From Microbacterium oxydans (GTDB lineage: Bacteria; Actinomycetota; Actinomycetes; Actinomycetales; Microbacteriaceae): a stretch of 64,000 bases of DNA. The notes under the pieces were generated by a model. That model worked only from the letters and a program-made list of their open reading frames with translations, was not told the DNA's origin and made no database searches. The DNA lies in NCBI RefSeq assembly GCF_000956405.1, contig NZ_JYIV01000027.1, positions 310,001-374,000 of the forward strand. The letters are read 5' to 3'. This document shows positions 16,758-25,660 of the stretch, piece after piece. A program made the position numbers and the translations under genes. The stretch's first letter is position 1. Every line of letters begins with the position of its first letter.

Positions 16758-19700
16758 TCAGGGACACAGACCCGTGACGCGATGGGTGATCGGGGACAGG
16801 GTTGCGTAGGCACCGCTCCAGGTGACCTTCACGTCGAAGGCACCGGGGGTGTCCACCACGGGAGTGACCACGGAGGTGTACGACCCTCGTGCAGCACCCG
16901 AGACGGTGACGACGTCTGCTTCCCGCGCCGGCATGCAGGGACGGAACACGGCGTTGACGATGGTGGGAGCCGTCGTCGCGGTGATGTTCACCGCTCCGGA
17001 GCACGATCCGCTCTGGGAGGCATGGCAGGCGCGCGCCCGTACCTGGCCGGGCGACGAGTCTGGGCTCAGGCTGAAGTCGGGGCGCCAGTCGCCGTACATG
17101 TTGTACTGCGCCACGAAGCCGTCCTCGACATCGATGCGCGGGGCGGAGGACAGCCCGTAGTCGTACCGGTTGCCGTCGCGCGTGGGCGTGGTCGCCACCG
17201 TGTAGGTCGTGTCGCCACCGGGTCCGCTGACGAACGTGAAGGTGAAGACCGACGTCGTCGACGACTCCGCGACGCCGAAGCCGTTGGATGCGCAGGCCTT
17301 GACGGAGTACATCTGGTATTGCTGCAGGCCCTGCAAGGACGGCGAGGAGGACTGCACCTCGGCACCGGAGACGGAGAGACGGCCGTTCCCGTCGGCGCTG
17401 CAGCTCGCATTGCCCGAACGCCACGCCAGATAGACGACCTCGACTCCCGACGCGCTCCCATTGGCCTGTGCGGCGATGCCGGAGACGTTCACCGAGGTGT
17501 TCGACGCGGGACTCGCCTGCGTGGAGGCGGGGTCGAAGTAGACGGTGCCGGCCGCGGTCACCGATGTGCGGAACCCGCCGCCCTCGTTCCCGCCACCGGT
17601 CGGCGGCTGGAACTGGCTGATCGGAACGATCGTGATCGTCTGCGCGCCGGGGGTCAGCACGATGTCCGCCGTCGTCGTCGCGCCGTTGCGATTGATGACC
17701 TGCCCCGTCTCCTCGATCCGGAAGGACAGCGCATCGTCGGTGGCGTCGATCGAGAGCGCGACGGCTGCGCGTCCGCGGTCCGACACCGCGGGACGATACA
17801 CCGGCGATGCCGTCGCGTTCGAGACCACCGGGGCCGCGTAGGCCCAGCTGGTGTGCGGCGACGTCGACGCAGAGGTACCGACGGCGTTCACGGCGGCAGC
17901 GGTGAACGCGTGGGGTGCGCCGTTGACGAGACCGTTCACCGTACACCGGTAGACGCCACCGGCCGGACTGCACGACGCGTTCGCGGGCGATCCGTCCTGG
18001 AGGATCGTCATGCCGGAGACAGCCGGGTGCGCCCTGCCCGCCTCGCCGAGCGGCACCTCGAGCACGACGGAGGTGCGGGTGAACCCGACGGTCGTGACGC
18101 TCGCCGGCGCCTGCGGGAAACCCTGGAGGTCGAGCGTGAGGGTTCCCGTTCCGGTGCGGCCCTGCGCATCCGACACGACGAAGGGGATGACGCACTGCCC
18201 GCCGGGAGCCTGCCCGCCGCCTGCCCAGCTCGCGGTGATGGCCTTGCTCCCGGACGCCGAGATCGAGGCGACGTCGCAGCGCGCGCCCGCTCCGAGCGAC
18301 ACGAGCCGCAGGCCCGACCCCGGTTTCCCGGCGAAGGGGTCGTACTCGCCCGCGACATCGACGACGTCGATCGAGCAGTTCGCACTCGTGACGATGCACT
18401 GCTTCGTGAACGTGGCTCCGCGGGGAGCATCGGGCGGAGCTGCACCGACGACCAGACGCACCGACGACGACGGCTGACCGTACTGGGGCACCGTGACGCT
18501 GATGTTCTCGGTGTTGCCCGGCCGCGCGTCGGCCCGAGCCTCGACCGTCAGCTTCGACCCGTTCTGGGTGACGATGAACGCGGATCCCGAGAACACGACC
18601 CGATACTCGAGCGACCCGACGTTGCCCTCGCGACCGCCCTCCCAGGACGCCATGTTGGCGTAGAGGTCGATGCTCTCCGTCGCGCCAGGGGAGATCGTGT
18701 GCGCGATCGAGGAGAGCAGCAGCTGCGGCTCAGCCGGACGGATGCTGACGGGCACGTCGATGTACGACCAGCGTTCCTGGCCCTTCAGCCGCACAGGGAC
18801 CAGACACGTGTCCGACCACGGTGCCTCGCGCCCCGCACGATACACAGCGCCGTTCGAGCCCTCCGCGGCGCAGGATGCCGCGGCGCGCTGCGCGGTGAAC
18901 TGCCCCGTCCCGACCTCCACGGCATCCGAGGACGACAGATCGACGTACTCGCTCACGCGGAAGGATGCGGACGCGTCCTCGTCGACCACGACGGGTGTGG
19001 CGCCCGGCTTGAGCTGCACCTGCATGTCGTCGAAGGCGGGGATGCGGAGGAAGCCGTAGGCGACGATGTCGCGCCCTCCCGACTTCCCGGTGAGCTGGAA
19101 CGGCACCAGCGCTCCCTCGCGGGGGGCCGTCCCGACGATGCGGTTGCCCTGCACGGTGTAACCCGGGCGGTCGCCCCACAGACTCAGCCGGAGCGATGAC
19201 GCGTCGCCCGAGGGCCAGCTCACCCGGTCGGTGACCACGTCGATGCCGCGATCGGCGAGATCGTCGCGATCCCGCGCGGTGAGGACGGTATCGGCCACGC
19301 TCGGCTGGTCGGTCACGGCACCATCGGTCACCGTGACCACGATGAGGCCCTGGGCGGTGCTCCCGGTGCGCTTCGACTTGACCGTGTAGAAGTACGAGTT
19401 GGTCCCCGCCGTGTCTCCGGCGCGCAGCACCACGCGGCCGTCCTTCAGCGAGGTGTCGGAGTCGATCAACGCGTTCAGCCGCTCGTACAGCGGGTTCCCC
19501 TTGACCGGCGGTGCGTTGGGCACCAGCTCGGTGATCTCGAGCTCACTCTGCGCAGGGTCGAGGTCGTTCGAGCGCGGATCCAGCACGATGGGAGTGCGCG
19601 ATCCGGCCTCGACGCGGACGTAGTCGCTGAACGTCACGGGCGCTGCATCGTCGATATCGGCGTCGAGCACGCCGATCCGGACGACGCCGGTCCCCACTTC

Positions 19701-22673
19701 GCCCTGCGGGTCGCGCACGGTGTAGCGGAACGAGACCTGACCTCCCGACACCCCGGCAGCAGGCGCGCGATAGACGATGGCCTCACCGCTCGCGGAGATC
19801 GTCGCGGTCCCCGCGCCCTTCTCCGGCTGCTCCACGCCGGCGAGCACCACCCGGTCGCCGTCGCTGTCCATCCCCGTCGTCGGCACGCGCAGGGACACCG
19901 TCTGCCCGCTCAGGACACGGCCGGTGAGCGTGATGGGCGTGGGCGCGCGGTTGGTGCCGGGCGGGAGCACGGTCACCGTCACGATGCCGTTGTCGGACAG
20001 CGACGGGTTGCGCTCCAATGAGACGGAGTACGTGAGCCGGTAGGTCCCCGGGGTGGTCGGCGCCAGGTAGCGCAGGGCGTTGCGGTCGGCGAAGACGAGT
20101 TCGTCCGGTTCTCCCGATCCGGTCACCTCCGGGAGCACCACGAGCGGCTCACCGCGGGGAGCGACGTCGTTCGCCGTGACGTTGATGCGCGTCAGCGAAC
20201 CCGCCCGCACGGTCACCGCATCGGGGAACACGATCGGCCGCGTGACGCTCGACGGCGGAGCCAGGAAGACCGTGACGGTCCCCTCGACGGCGGCACCGGA
20301 CCCGTCCGCGACGGTCACGGTGGCCTTGCCGATGACGCCCGGCTCACCGCTCGCCGTCGTCCCGTTGACGCGGATGCTCTCGTTGCCGACGACACGCACG
20401 TTCAGCTGCGGCGTGGAGCTCACGGCCCCCGACAGCATCAGGACGCGGCCGGTGGTGTTCTGCACCGCTCCGAGGACGTCGACCGTCGTGTCCTCACCCT
20501 CGCGCACGAACGCGGTGAGCGGTGCCATGGCGAGCCCGGATGAGCCGTCGACGGCGGTGATGCGGATGACCGCCGACTGCTCCGCCTGAGTCGAGACATC
20601 CTGGGCGGTGTAGGTGACGACGTACTGGCCGGGTTGGGCGACAGTCAGCTCGACCGTGCCGGCAGCGGCGTTCGGTGTCACCTCCAGCCCCTGCGCCGTG
20701 GCGGCCGTCTGCACGGCATCGAGCAGTCGGTACGATCCCGACCCGCCGGAGAGGTGATCCGAGATCCGGATGGACTGCTGCTCCCCGACGCGGGCGGTGA
20801 GTGCGACAGGCGACGCTCGGAGGGCCGGGCTTCCGGTCACCTGGACATCGAGGGTCTTCTCCGTGGTCGCCCCGTGGACGTCCTGGACGACGACGGTGAC
20901 GGAGATCTGCGCGTCCGCGGCGTTCGGGTCGGTGTGGCGGATCGCGACGCGGCCGTCGGCCATCGGCACCACCATCACCGGGGCGGAGGAGTCGGTCTCG
21001 TACGCATCGCTGAGCACGAAGGCATCGCCCTCGGGGTCCACCCACCCGGAGAGAGCGGAGACGACAGTGCTTCCACCCGCGAGGAGCTGCGGCGTCGGCC
21101 ATTCCTGCTTGCAGGCATCGACACCGCACCACACGGGCGCGGAGTTCACGCCGTCGTCGACGACGGTCAGCGTCACGGTCGCCGGCGGCGACACCGCGGC
21201 ACCGTCCGTCACGGCGTAGGTGAAGCTGGTCTGCCCGGATCCGGCCTTCACGTTCACGACCAGCGACTGCCCGTTGGCGATGAGCGTCAGCTCTCCGAAG
21301 GCGGGATCGGCGAGTCCTCCCGACACGGAGTCGGGGTCGATCGTGAGGACGTCCTTCTTGTTCGGGTCATGGTCGTTCAGGAGCACGGGAAGGATGACCT
21401 GCTGCCCTGCCCTGACGCCGAACGCATCGTCGACCGCGACGGGCGGGAGCTGCTCCGCCACATCCTCGACGATGATCGTGCCCTCCTGCTGCTCCGTGTC
21501 GTCTTCGATCTTCCACTGCTCGAGCGGGATGAGCACGCCGTCGGGTGCGTTCCAGATGAGGCCGGTGCCGGTCTCGGTGAGAACCGCGCGATCGCCGTTC
21601 TCCTGGAAGACGGGTTCGATCGTGGCGGAGTCGAGCGTCTCGTCCGGCACGCGCAGCGGCACGGTCTCACCATCGGTCCACAGCGTGCCGCCGCCCGTGT
21701 CGAGCCACGCCGCGTAGGCCTTTCCGCGGACCGTCACCGGTGCGGCCGGGACGCCCGTGGCCTCGGCGACCCGCTCGGATTCGCCGGAAGAAAGCCCCAC
21801 GGAGACGAGTCCGTCGGAATCCGCGATCATCAGCGCGTCGCCCGATACGGCACCGTCCTGCAGCAGCGCGTCCTCGGCGACGTCGAGTTCGACCGGTCGG
21901 TCCCGTCCGGAGAGCCACAGTTCGCCGGATCCCGGGCGCAGCATGGCCCAGCGGTCGCCGATGACGGTGAGCGCCAGCCCCTCGCCGGCCTCGGGCGCTT
22001 CGGGCACCGAGGTGGAGTCGCCGAGGAACCGGTGCTCACGGATGTCGAAGCGCCGCACGGCGGCCTCGTCTGCGGAGTACAGCACCAGCAGACCGTCGGG
22101 TGAGAGGCCGATCGCATCCGCCGTGTACGTGGGCGGATCCTCCCCCTTCTCGACCTCGACCTCCGCGAACGGATCGACGAGGGCTGTGCCGGCCCCGGGC
22201 TCGAGTGTCGACACGGAGACCTGCCCGGTATCCGTGCGATATGCCACGTAGGGTCCGGCCGAGACGATCTCCCTGGTACCGGCGGGGGTCGGCTGCGAGG
22301 CGATCGGCGCTCCTTCCTCGGAAGAGTCGGAGAGCAGATCGGAAGGGCTCGCAGGGTCGACGTCCCACCGCTGTCTGTTGCCCTGCGCGTAGAGCACCGC
22401 GGTCGAGCCGTTCTGCCAGACCGCTTCGGGGTCGTCGACGTTGCGGACCGTGTCGATCTCGGCGAGCTCGGTGTTCACACGCGCGTACTGACCGCTGTCG
22501 CGCATGACCCACACCGAGGATTCGAGGCGCGGGACCTCCTGCGACTGGTACCCCTGGGCCGTCACCGCGAGGGTGAGCACGACTCCGAGCGTCGCGACCG
22601 CCGAGACCGCCGCGATCAGCCGCCCCCGCGGACGCGGTTTCGCGTCCGCCCGGTCGCGGTCGCCGATCGCCAT
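16758..22673 (-). CDS. Giant membrane-anchored Ig-like/FN3 repeat protein
   Basis: 1971 residues from ATG 22673, whose TGATG overlaps the kinase stop; codons upstream lie within the kinase gene. A short basic cytosolic tail is followed by one transmembrane helix at about 19-40, so the rest is outside the cell. Residues about 45-400 look like an irregular beta-propeller (SPDGLLVLYS, GDRWAMLRPGSGELWL). From about 410 there is a chain of cadherin/Big-like Ig domains (PPVAVDDAFGVRAGQQ). FN3-like domains begin near 1518 (APASVTTVGFTRTSVVLEV). No LPxTG is present. In the bifidobacterial PFNA cluster the equivalent FN3 protein is proposed to sense or adhere. Next to a kinase without an ectodomain, this protein may be its external sensor. 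Confidence 0.88.
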   Translation of the reverse strand: MAIGDRDRADAKPRPRGRLIAAVSAVATLGVVLTLAVTAQGYQSQEVPRLESSVWVMRDSGQYARVNTELAEIDTVRNVDDPEAVWQNGSTAVLYAQGNRQRWDVDPASPSDLLSDSSEEGAPIASQPTPAGTREIVSAGPYVAYRTDTGQVSVSTLEPGAGTALVDPFAEVEVEKGEDPPTYTADAIGLSPDGLLVLYSADEAAVRRFDIREHRFLGDSTSVPEAPEAGEGLALTVIGDRWAMLRPGSGELWLSGRDRPVELDVAEDALLQDGAVSGDALMIADSDGLVSVGLSSGESERVAEATGVPAAPVTVRGKAYAAWLDTGGGTLWTDGETVPLRVPDETLDSATIEPVFQENGDRAVLTETGTGLIWNAPDGVLIPLEQWKIEDDTEQQEGTIIVEDVAEQLPPVAVDDAFGVRAGQQVILPVLLNDHDPNKKDVLTIDPDSVSGGLADPAFGELTLIANGQSLVVNVKAGSGQTSFTYAVTDGAAVSPPATVTLTVVDDGVNSAPVWCGVDACKQEWPTPQLLAGGSTVVSALSGWVDPEGDAFVLSDAYETDSSAPVMVVPMADGRVAIRHTDPNAADAQISVTVVVQDVHGATTEKTLDVQVTGSPALRASPVALTARVGEQQSIRISDHLSGGSGSYRLLDAVQTAATAQGLEVTPNAAAGTVELTVAQPGQYVVTYTAQDVSTQAEQSAVIRITAVDGSSGLAMAPLTAFVREGEDTTVDVLGAVQNTTGRVLMLSGAVSSTPQLNVRVVGNESIRVNGTTASGEPGVIGKATVTVADGSGAAVEGTVTVFLAPPSSVTRPIVFPDAVTVRAGSLTRINVTANDVAPRGEPLVVLPEVTGSGEPDELVFADRNALRYLAPTTPGTYRLTYSVSLERNPSLSDNGIVTVTVLPPGTNRAPTPITLTGRVLSGQTVSLRVPTTGMDSDGDRVVLAGVEQPEKGAGTATISASGEAIVYRAPAAGVSGGQVSFRYTVRDPQGEVGTGVVRIGVLDADIDDAAPVTFSDYVRVEAGSRTPIVLDPRSNDLDPAQSELEITELVPNAPPVKGNPLYERLNALIDSDTSLKDGRVVLRAGDTAGTNSYFYTVKSKRTGSTAQGLIVVTVTDGAVTDQPSVADTVLTARDRDDLADRGIDVVTDRVSWPSGDASSLRLSLWGDRPGYTVQGNRIVGTAPREGALVPFQLTGKSGGRDIVAYGFLRIPAFDDMQVQLKPGATPVVVDEDASASFRVSEYVDLSSSDAVEVGTGQFTAQRAAASCAAEGSNGAVYRAGREAPWSDTCLVPVRLKGQERWSYIDVPVSIRPAEPQLLLSSIAHTISPGATESIDLYANMASWEGGREGNVGSLEYRVVFSGSAFIVTQNGSKLTVEARADARPGNTENISVTVPQYGQPSSSVRLVVGAAPPDAPRGATFTKQCIVTSANCSIDVVDVAGEYDPFAGKPGSGLRLVSLGAGARCDVASISASGSKAITASWAGGGQAPGGQCVIPFVVSDAQGRTGTGTLTLDLQGFPQAPASVTTVGFTRTSVVLEVPLGEAGRAHPAVSGMTILQDGSPANASCSPAGGVYRCTVNGLVNGAPHAFTAAAVNAVGTSASTSPHTSWAYAAPVVSNATASPVYRPAVSDRGRAAVALSIDATDDALSFRIEETGQVINRNGATTTADIVLTPGAQTITIVPISQFQPPTGGGNEGGGFRTSVTAAGTVYFDPASTQASPASNTSVNVSGIAAQANGSASGVEVVYLAWRSGNASCSADGNGRLSVSGAEVQSSSPSLQGLQQYQMYSVKACASNGFGVAESSTTSVFTFTFVSGPGGDTTYTVATTPTRDGNRYDYGLSSAPRIDVEDGFVAQYNMYGDWRPDFSLSPDSSPGQVRARACHASQSGSCSGAVNITATTAPTIVNAVFRPCMPAREADVVTVSGAARGSYTSVVTPVVDTPGAFDVKVTWSGAYATLSPITHRVTGLCP

Positions 22674-23806
22674 CAGAGGACCCCGGTGAGGAACAGGACG
22701 GCGGTGCCGACACCGGCGATGACGGCTGCGCCGATCAGCGCGCCGATGATGCCGATCACGAGCGGCGAGCGTCCGCTGCGGCGTGAGGGCGAGGGAAGGT
22801 CGTCGCGCTCCCGCTGTGCGGCCTGGGGGCGGGCGGCGCGTACTGCGCGCCGCGAATCCGGGGCGACCGTCGTGATCACCGGCCCACGGACGGTGGAGTC
22901 CGAGAAGCTCACAGGGGCGGCGGCGGCCCATTCCGCAGAGGCCGCCTCGAACGCGGTGGGGGCGATTCCGAGTTCGTACTGCGCCCAACGCAGGCGCTCG
23001 GCGAACTCCGCCATGCTGGCCGGCCGCTTGGCGGGATCCCGGTGCATGGCGCCCGCGAAGATGTCGTCGATGATCGGGGGGATCCCCTCGACGGGCACCG
23101 CCGTGTAACGAGCCTTGATGATCCGCTCGGTGAGCTGATCGCGGGAGTTCGAGCCCCGGTCGGGTCGTTCGAAGGGGCTGCGCCCGGCGAGCAGCGTGTA
23201 CAGGGTCGCGCCGAGGCTCCAGATCTCACTCGGCACCGAACCCGACACGCGCTCCTGCAGCACCTCGGGAGAGCTCCATGGCACCGACATCGCGATCGTC
23301 TCGCCATCGCCTTCGTCGAGCACCGCGGCCGCGATCCCGAAGTCGGCGAGCACCGGGGCGCCGAGCGAGTTGACGAGCACGTTCGACGGCTTGATGTCAC
23401 GGTGCAGCAGCCCCGCCCGGTGAACGGTCTCGAGGGCACCCGCCATGCGCACACCGATGTCGAGGACCTCTGCCAGAGGCAGTCTCGCCTTCTTGTAGCG
23501 CGCACTCATCGTGTCGGGGCAGTACTCCATCGCGAAGTACGGGCGGCCGTCGGCCGAGATCGACGCCTGGTAGATCGTGACGATCGAGGGGTGCGCGCTC
23601 AGCCGGGCGGAGATGTCGGCCTCGACGTTGAAGGTGCGCAGCACGTCGGGGTTCACGGCATCGGCCAGCAGCACCTTCACGGCTGCGACTCGACGCGGCA
23701 TGTCCTGCTCGTAGAGGAACACATCGGCGAAGCCACCGGAACCGAGCGGGCGCACATAGCTGTAACCGGCCAGCGTCGGCGGTGTCGCTGCCATGCGCGT
23801 TGCCAC
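22673..23806 (-). CDS. Tail-anchored Ser/Thr protein kinase (PFNA-type)
   Basis: 377 residues from GTG 23806, five bases after GAGGAG; a second start at ATG 23794 is possible. Hanks-type kinase signatures are complete: glycine loop LGSGGFADVF (21-30), Lys44 in AAVKVL, catalytic Asp137 in HRDIKPSNVL, Asp155 in ADFGIA, and SPE plus EIWSLG in the lobe below. Residues about 265-350 are a disordered, basic juxtamembrane stretch. One helix at about 350-375 ends the protein, so there is no extracellular PASTA or other sensor domain. It is the first gene of an eight-gene operon that ends with its likely opposing PP2C phosphatase. Confidence 0.93.
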   Translation of the reverse strand: MATRMAATPPTLAGYSYVRPLGSGGFADVFLYEQDMPRRVAAVKVLLADAVNPDVLRTFNVEADISARLSAHPSIVTIYQASISADGRPYFAMEYCPDTMSARYKKARLPLAEVLDIGVRMAGALETVHRAGLLHRDIKPSNVLVNSLGAPVLADFGIAAAVLDEGDGETIAMSVPWSSPEVLQERVSGSVPSEIWSLGATLYTLLAGRSPFERPDRGSNSRDQLTERIIKARYTAVPVEGIPPIIDDIFAGAMHRDPAKRPASMAEFAERLRWAQYELGIAPTAFEAASAEWAAAAPVSFSDSTVRGPVITTVAPDSRRAVRAARPQAAQRERDDLPSPSRRSGRSPLVIGIIGALIGAAVIAGVGTAVLFLTGVL

Positions 23807-23886
23807 TCGTGCTCCTCACGGTCGTCGGGGAGACCGTGCCCTGCACTCCTCCGGCACACGGCACCGGAAGATCCCCCCGGTCACCG

Positions 23887-23892
23887 ATTATA
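23887..23892 (-). promoter_or_regulatory. TATAAT -10 element for the kinase-to-phosphatase operon
   Basis: On the minus strand the sequence TATAAT is a perfect -10 hexamer in otherwise GC-rich DNA, about 80 bp upstream of the kinase GTG. No good -35 is seen. A 7-bp hairpin (CACGGTC/GACCGTG, 23817-23838) lies in the implied leader just before the Shine-Dalgarno and could influence translation. Confidence 0.45.
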
Positions 23893-23939
23893 TCGAGGGC
23901 CTCGACGATCCCGACGCCCTCTTCGCAGCGCTCAGCCGC

Positions 23940-24509
23940 TCACGCCCGCCAACACCCGGCGATGTGGTCGTCGACCATCCCGCCCGACTGCATCAGGGCG
24001 TACATCGTGGTCGGCCCCACGAATCGGAAACCGCGACGCCGCAGCTCTTTGCTGAGCGCCGTCGATTCCGCGGTGACTGCGGGGACCTCGCCGAACGACG
24101 CCGGTCGAGCACCGGAGGGCGCCGGAGCGAACGACCACATCAGTTCGTCGAACTCCCCCTCTGCCATGCCGCGGACGATGCGGGCGTTGCCGATGGTCGC
24201 CTCGATCTTGGCACGGTTGCGGATGATCCCGGCATCGTCCATCAGCCGTTCGACGTCGGACTCGTCGAACTCCGAGACGATCTCGGGCACGAACCCCTCG
24301 AACACCTCTCGGAACCGCGGGCGCTTGCGCAGGATGGTGATCCACGAGAGCCCCGCCTGGAATCCTTCGAGCGCCATCTTCTCGAACAGCGCACGGTCGC
24401 CGTGCAGCGGCGTGCCCCACTCCTCGTCGTGGTAGCGGCGGTATTCGTCGTCATCGCCCACCCAGGCGCAGCGGTCGCGGGCGTCGGGGCCCGTGAGAAG
24501 AGAGATCAT
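23940..24509 (-). CDS. tag: DNA-3-methyladenine glycosylase I
   Basis: 189 residues, the usual Tag length. It begins with the family's zinc-binding region (RCAWVGDDDEYRRYHDEEWG) and ends with the second zinc pair in DHIAGC. Between them are the helix-hairpin-helix core features (GFQAGLSWITILRKRPRFREVF, FVGPTTMYALMQ). The enzyme removes 3-methyladenine from alkylated DNA and starts base-excision repair. It stands alone, on the same strand as the kinase operon and 133 bp from it. ATG 24509 has no strong Shine-Dalgarno. Confidence 0.93.
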   Translation of the reverse strand: MISLLTGPDARDRCAWVGDDDEYRRYHDEEWGTPLHGDRALFEKMALEGFQAGLSWITILRKRPRFREVFEGFVPEIVSEFDESDVERLMDDAGIIRNRAKIEATIGNARIVRGMAEGEFDELMWSFAPAPSGARPASFGEVPAVTAESTALSKELRRRGFRFVGPTTMYALMQSGGMVDDHIAGCWRA

Positions 24510-24545
24510 CCGCTCAGGCTATCCGCGACGACGGACACCGGGCGC

Positions 24546-25589
24546 TCAGGCGAAGGTGGCCGCGTCGATCACGAAGCGGTACCGCACATCGGAGGCCAGC
24601 ACGCGCTCGTAGGCGGTGTTGATCTCGGAGGCGGGGATGACCTCGATCTCCGCTGCGATGCCGTGCTCCGCGCAGAAGTCGAGCATCTCCTGCGTCTCGC
24701 CGATGCCGCCGATGTTGCTTCCGGCGAGCGAGCGCCGGCCGCCGATCAGCGACATCACTCCCACCTCGAGGGGCTCGCCGGGAGCGCCGACGCACACCAT
24801 GGCTCCGCCGACGTCGAGCAGGCTCAGGTAGGAGCGCAGGTCGATCACGGCGCTCACGGTGTTGAGGATCACATCGAAGGATGAGCGCAGCTCCCGGAAG
24901 GTCTCCCGGTCGCTCGTGGCGCGATAGTGGTCGGCGCCGAGCCGCAGACCGTCCTCCTTCTTGCTGAGGGTCTGCGAGAGCACGGTCACCTCCGCGCCGA
25001 GCGCGTGCGCGATCTGCACGCCCATGTGCCCCAGGCCGCCGAGACCGACGACGGCGACGCGGGTCCCGGGCCCGACGTTCCAGTGCCGCAACGGCGAATA
25101 GGTCGTGATGCCCGCGCACAGCAACGGTGCGGCGACGTCCAACGGCAGCGCGTCGGGGATGCGCAGCACGAAGGCCTCGGTGACGACGACCTGCTCGGAG
25201 TAACCGCCCTGGGTGATGGTCCCGTCACGGTCGACGGCACCGTACGTGAGCACGGCCCCCTGCGTGCAGAACTGCTCTTCGCCGCGCAGACAGTTGCGGC
25301 ACTCGCCGCAGGAGTTCACCAGGCATCCGACGCCGACGCGATCGCCGACCGCATGCCGGGTGACGGCCTCGCCGACCGCGGCGACCGTTCCCGTGATCTC
25401 GTGCCCCGGAGCGAGCGGATACTGCTGCGGGCCCCAGTCGCCCCGGACGGTGTGGATGTCCGAGTGGCAGATGCCGGCGAAGGCGACGTCGATCAGCACG
25501 TCGAGCGGGCCGAGCTCGCGTCGCTGGATGACGGTCCTCTCCAGGGGCGCTGCTTCACGGGGTGCGGCGTAGGCGTTCACGGCAGACAT
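24546..25589 (-). CDS. Zinc-dependent alcohol dehydrogenase, NAD(P)-linked (AdhC/CAD-like)
   Basis: 347 residues from ATG 25589, six bases after GAGGAG. It is a medium-chain dehydrogenase/reductase. The catalytic zinc site includes Cys41 in GICHSDIHT and His63-Glu64 in PGHEITG. The structural zinc site is Cys94, Cys97, Cys100 and Cys108 (SCGECRNC...FC). The nucleotide-binding loop is [10 protein letters not shown]. The motif mix fits the cinnamyl-alcohol dehydrogenase-like branch, which reduces aldehydes with NADPH, though substrate and cofactor are not proven by sequence. It lies between tag and the acyl-CoA oxidase-like gene on the same strand. Confidence 0.9.
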   Translation of the reverse strand: MSAVNAYAAPREAAPLERTVIQRRELGPLDVLIDVAFAGICHSDIHTVRGDWGPQQYPLAPGHEITGTVAAVGEAVTRHAVGDRVGVGCLVNSCGECRNCLRGEEQFCTQGAVLTYGAVDRDGTITQGGYSEQVVVTEAFVLRIPDALPLDVAAPLLCAGITTYSPLRHWNVGPGTRVAVVGLGGLGHMGVQIAHALGAEVTVLSQTLSKKEDGLRLGADHYRATSDRETFRELRSSFDVILNTVSAVIDLRSYLSLLDVGGAMVCVGAPGEPLEVGVMSLIGGRRSLAGSNIGGIGETQEMLDFCAEHGIAAEIEVIPASEINTAYERVLASDVRYRFVIDAATFA

Positions 25590-25660
25590 CTCGGACTCCT
25601 CGGATCGGGTACCTGCCGAGAGTACACAGCGCCGATGAGAATCGCCTCCGCCGCGTCCCG

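Noticed and set aside
15831..19199. Plus-strand open frame of about 1122 codons opposite MoxR and the Ig/FN3 gene
   Set aside because: It is antisense to a clear MoxR ATPase and the giant repeat protein, with no recognisable motifs.
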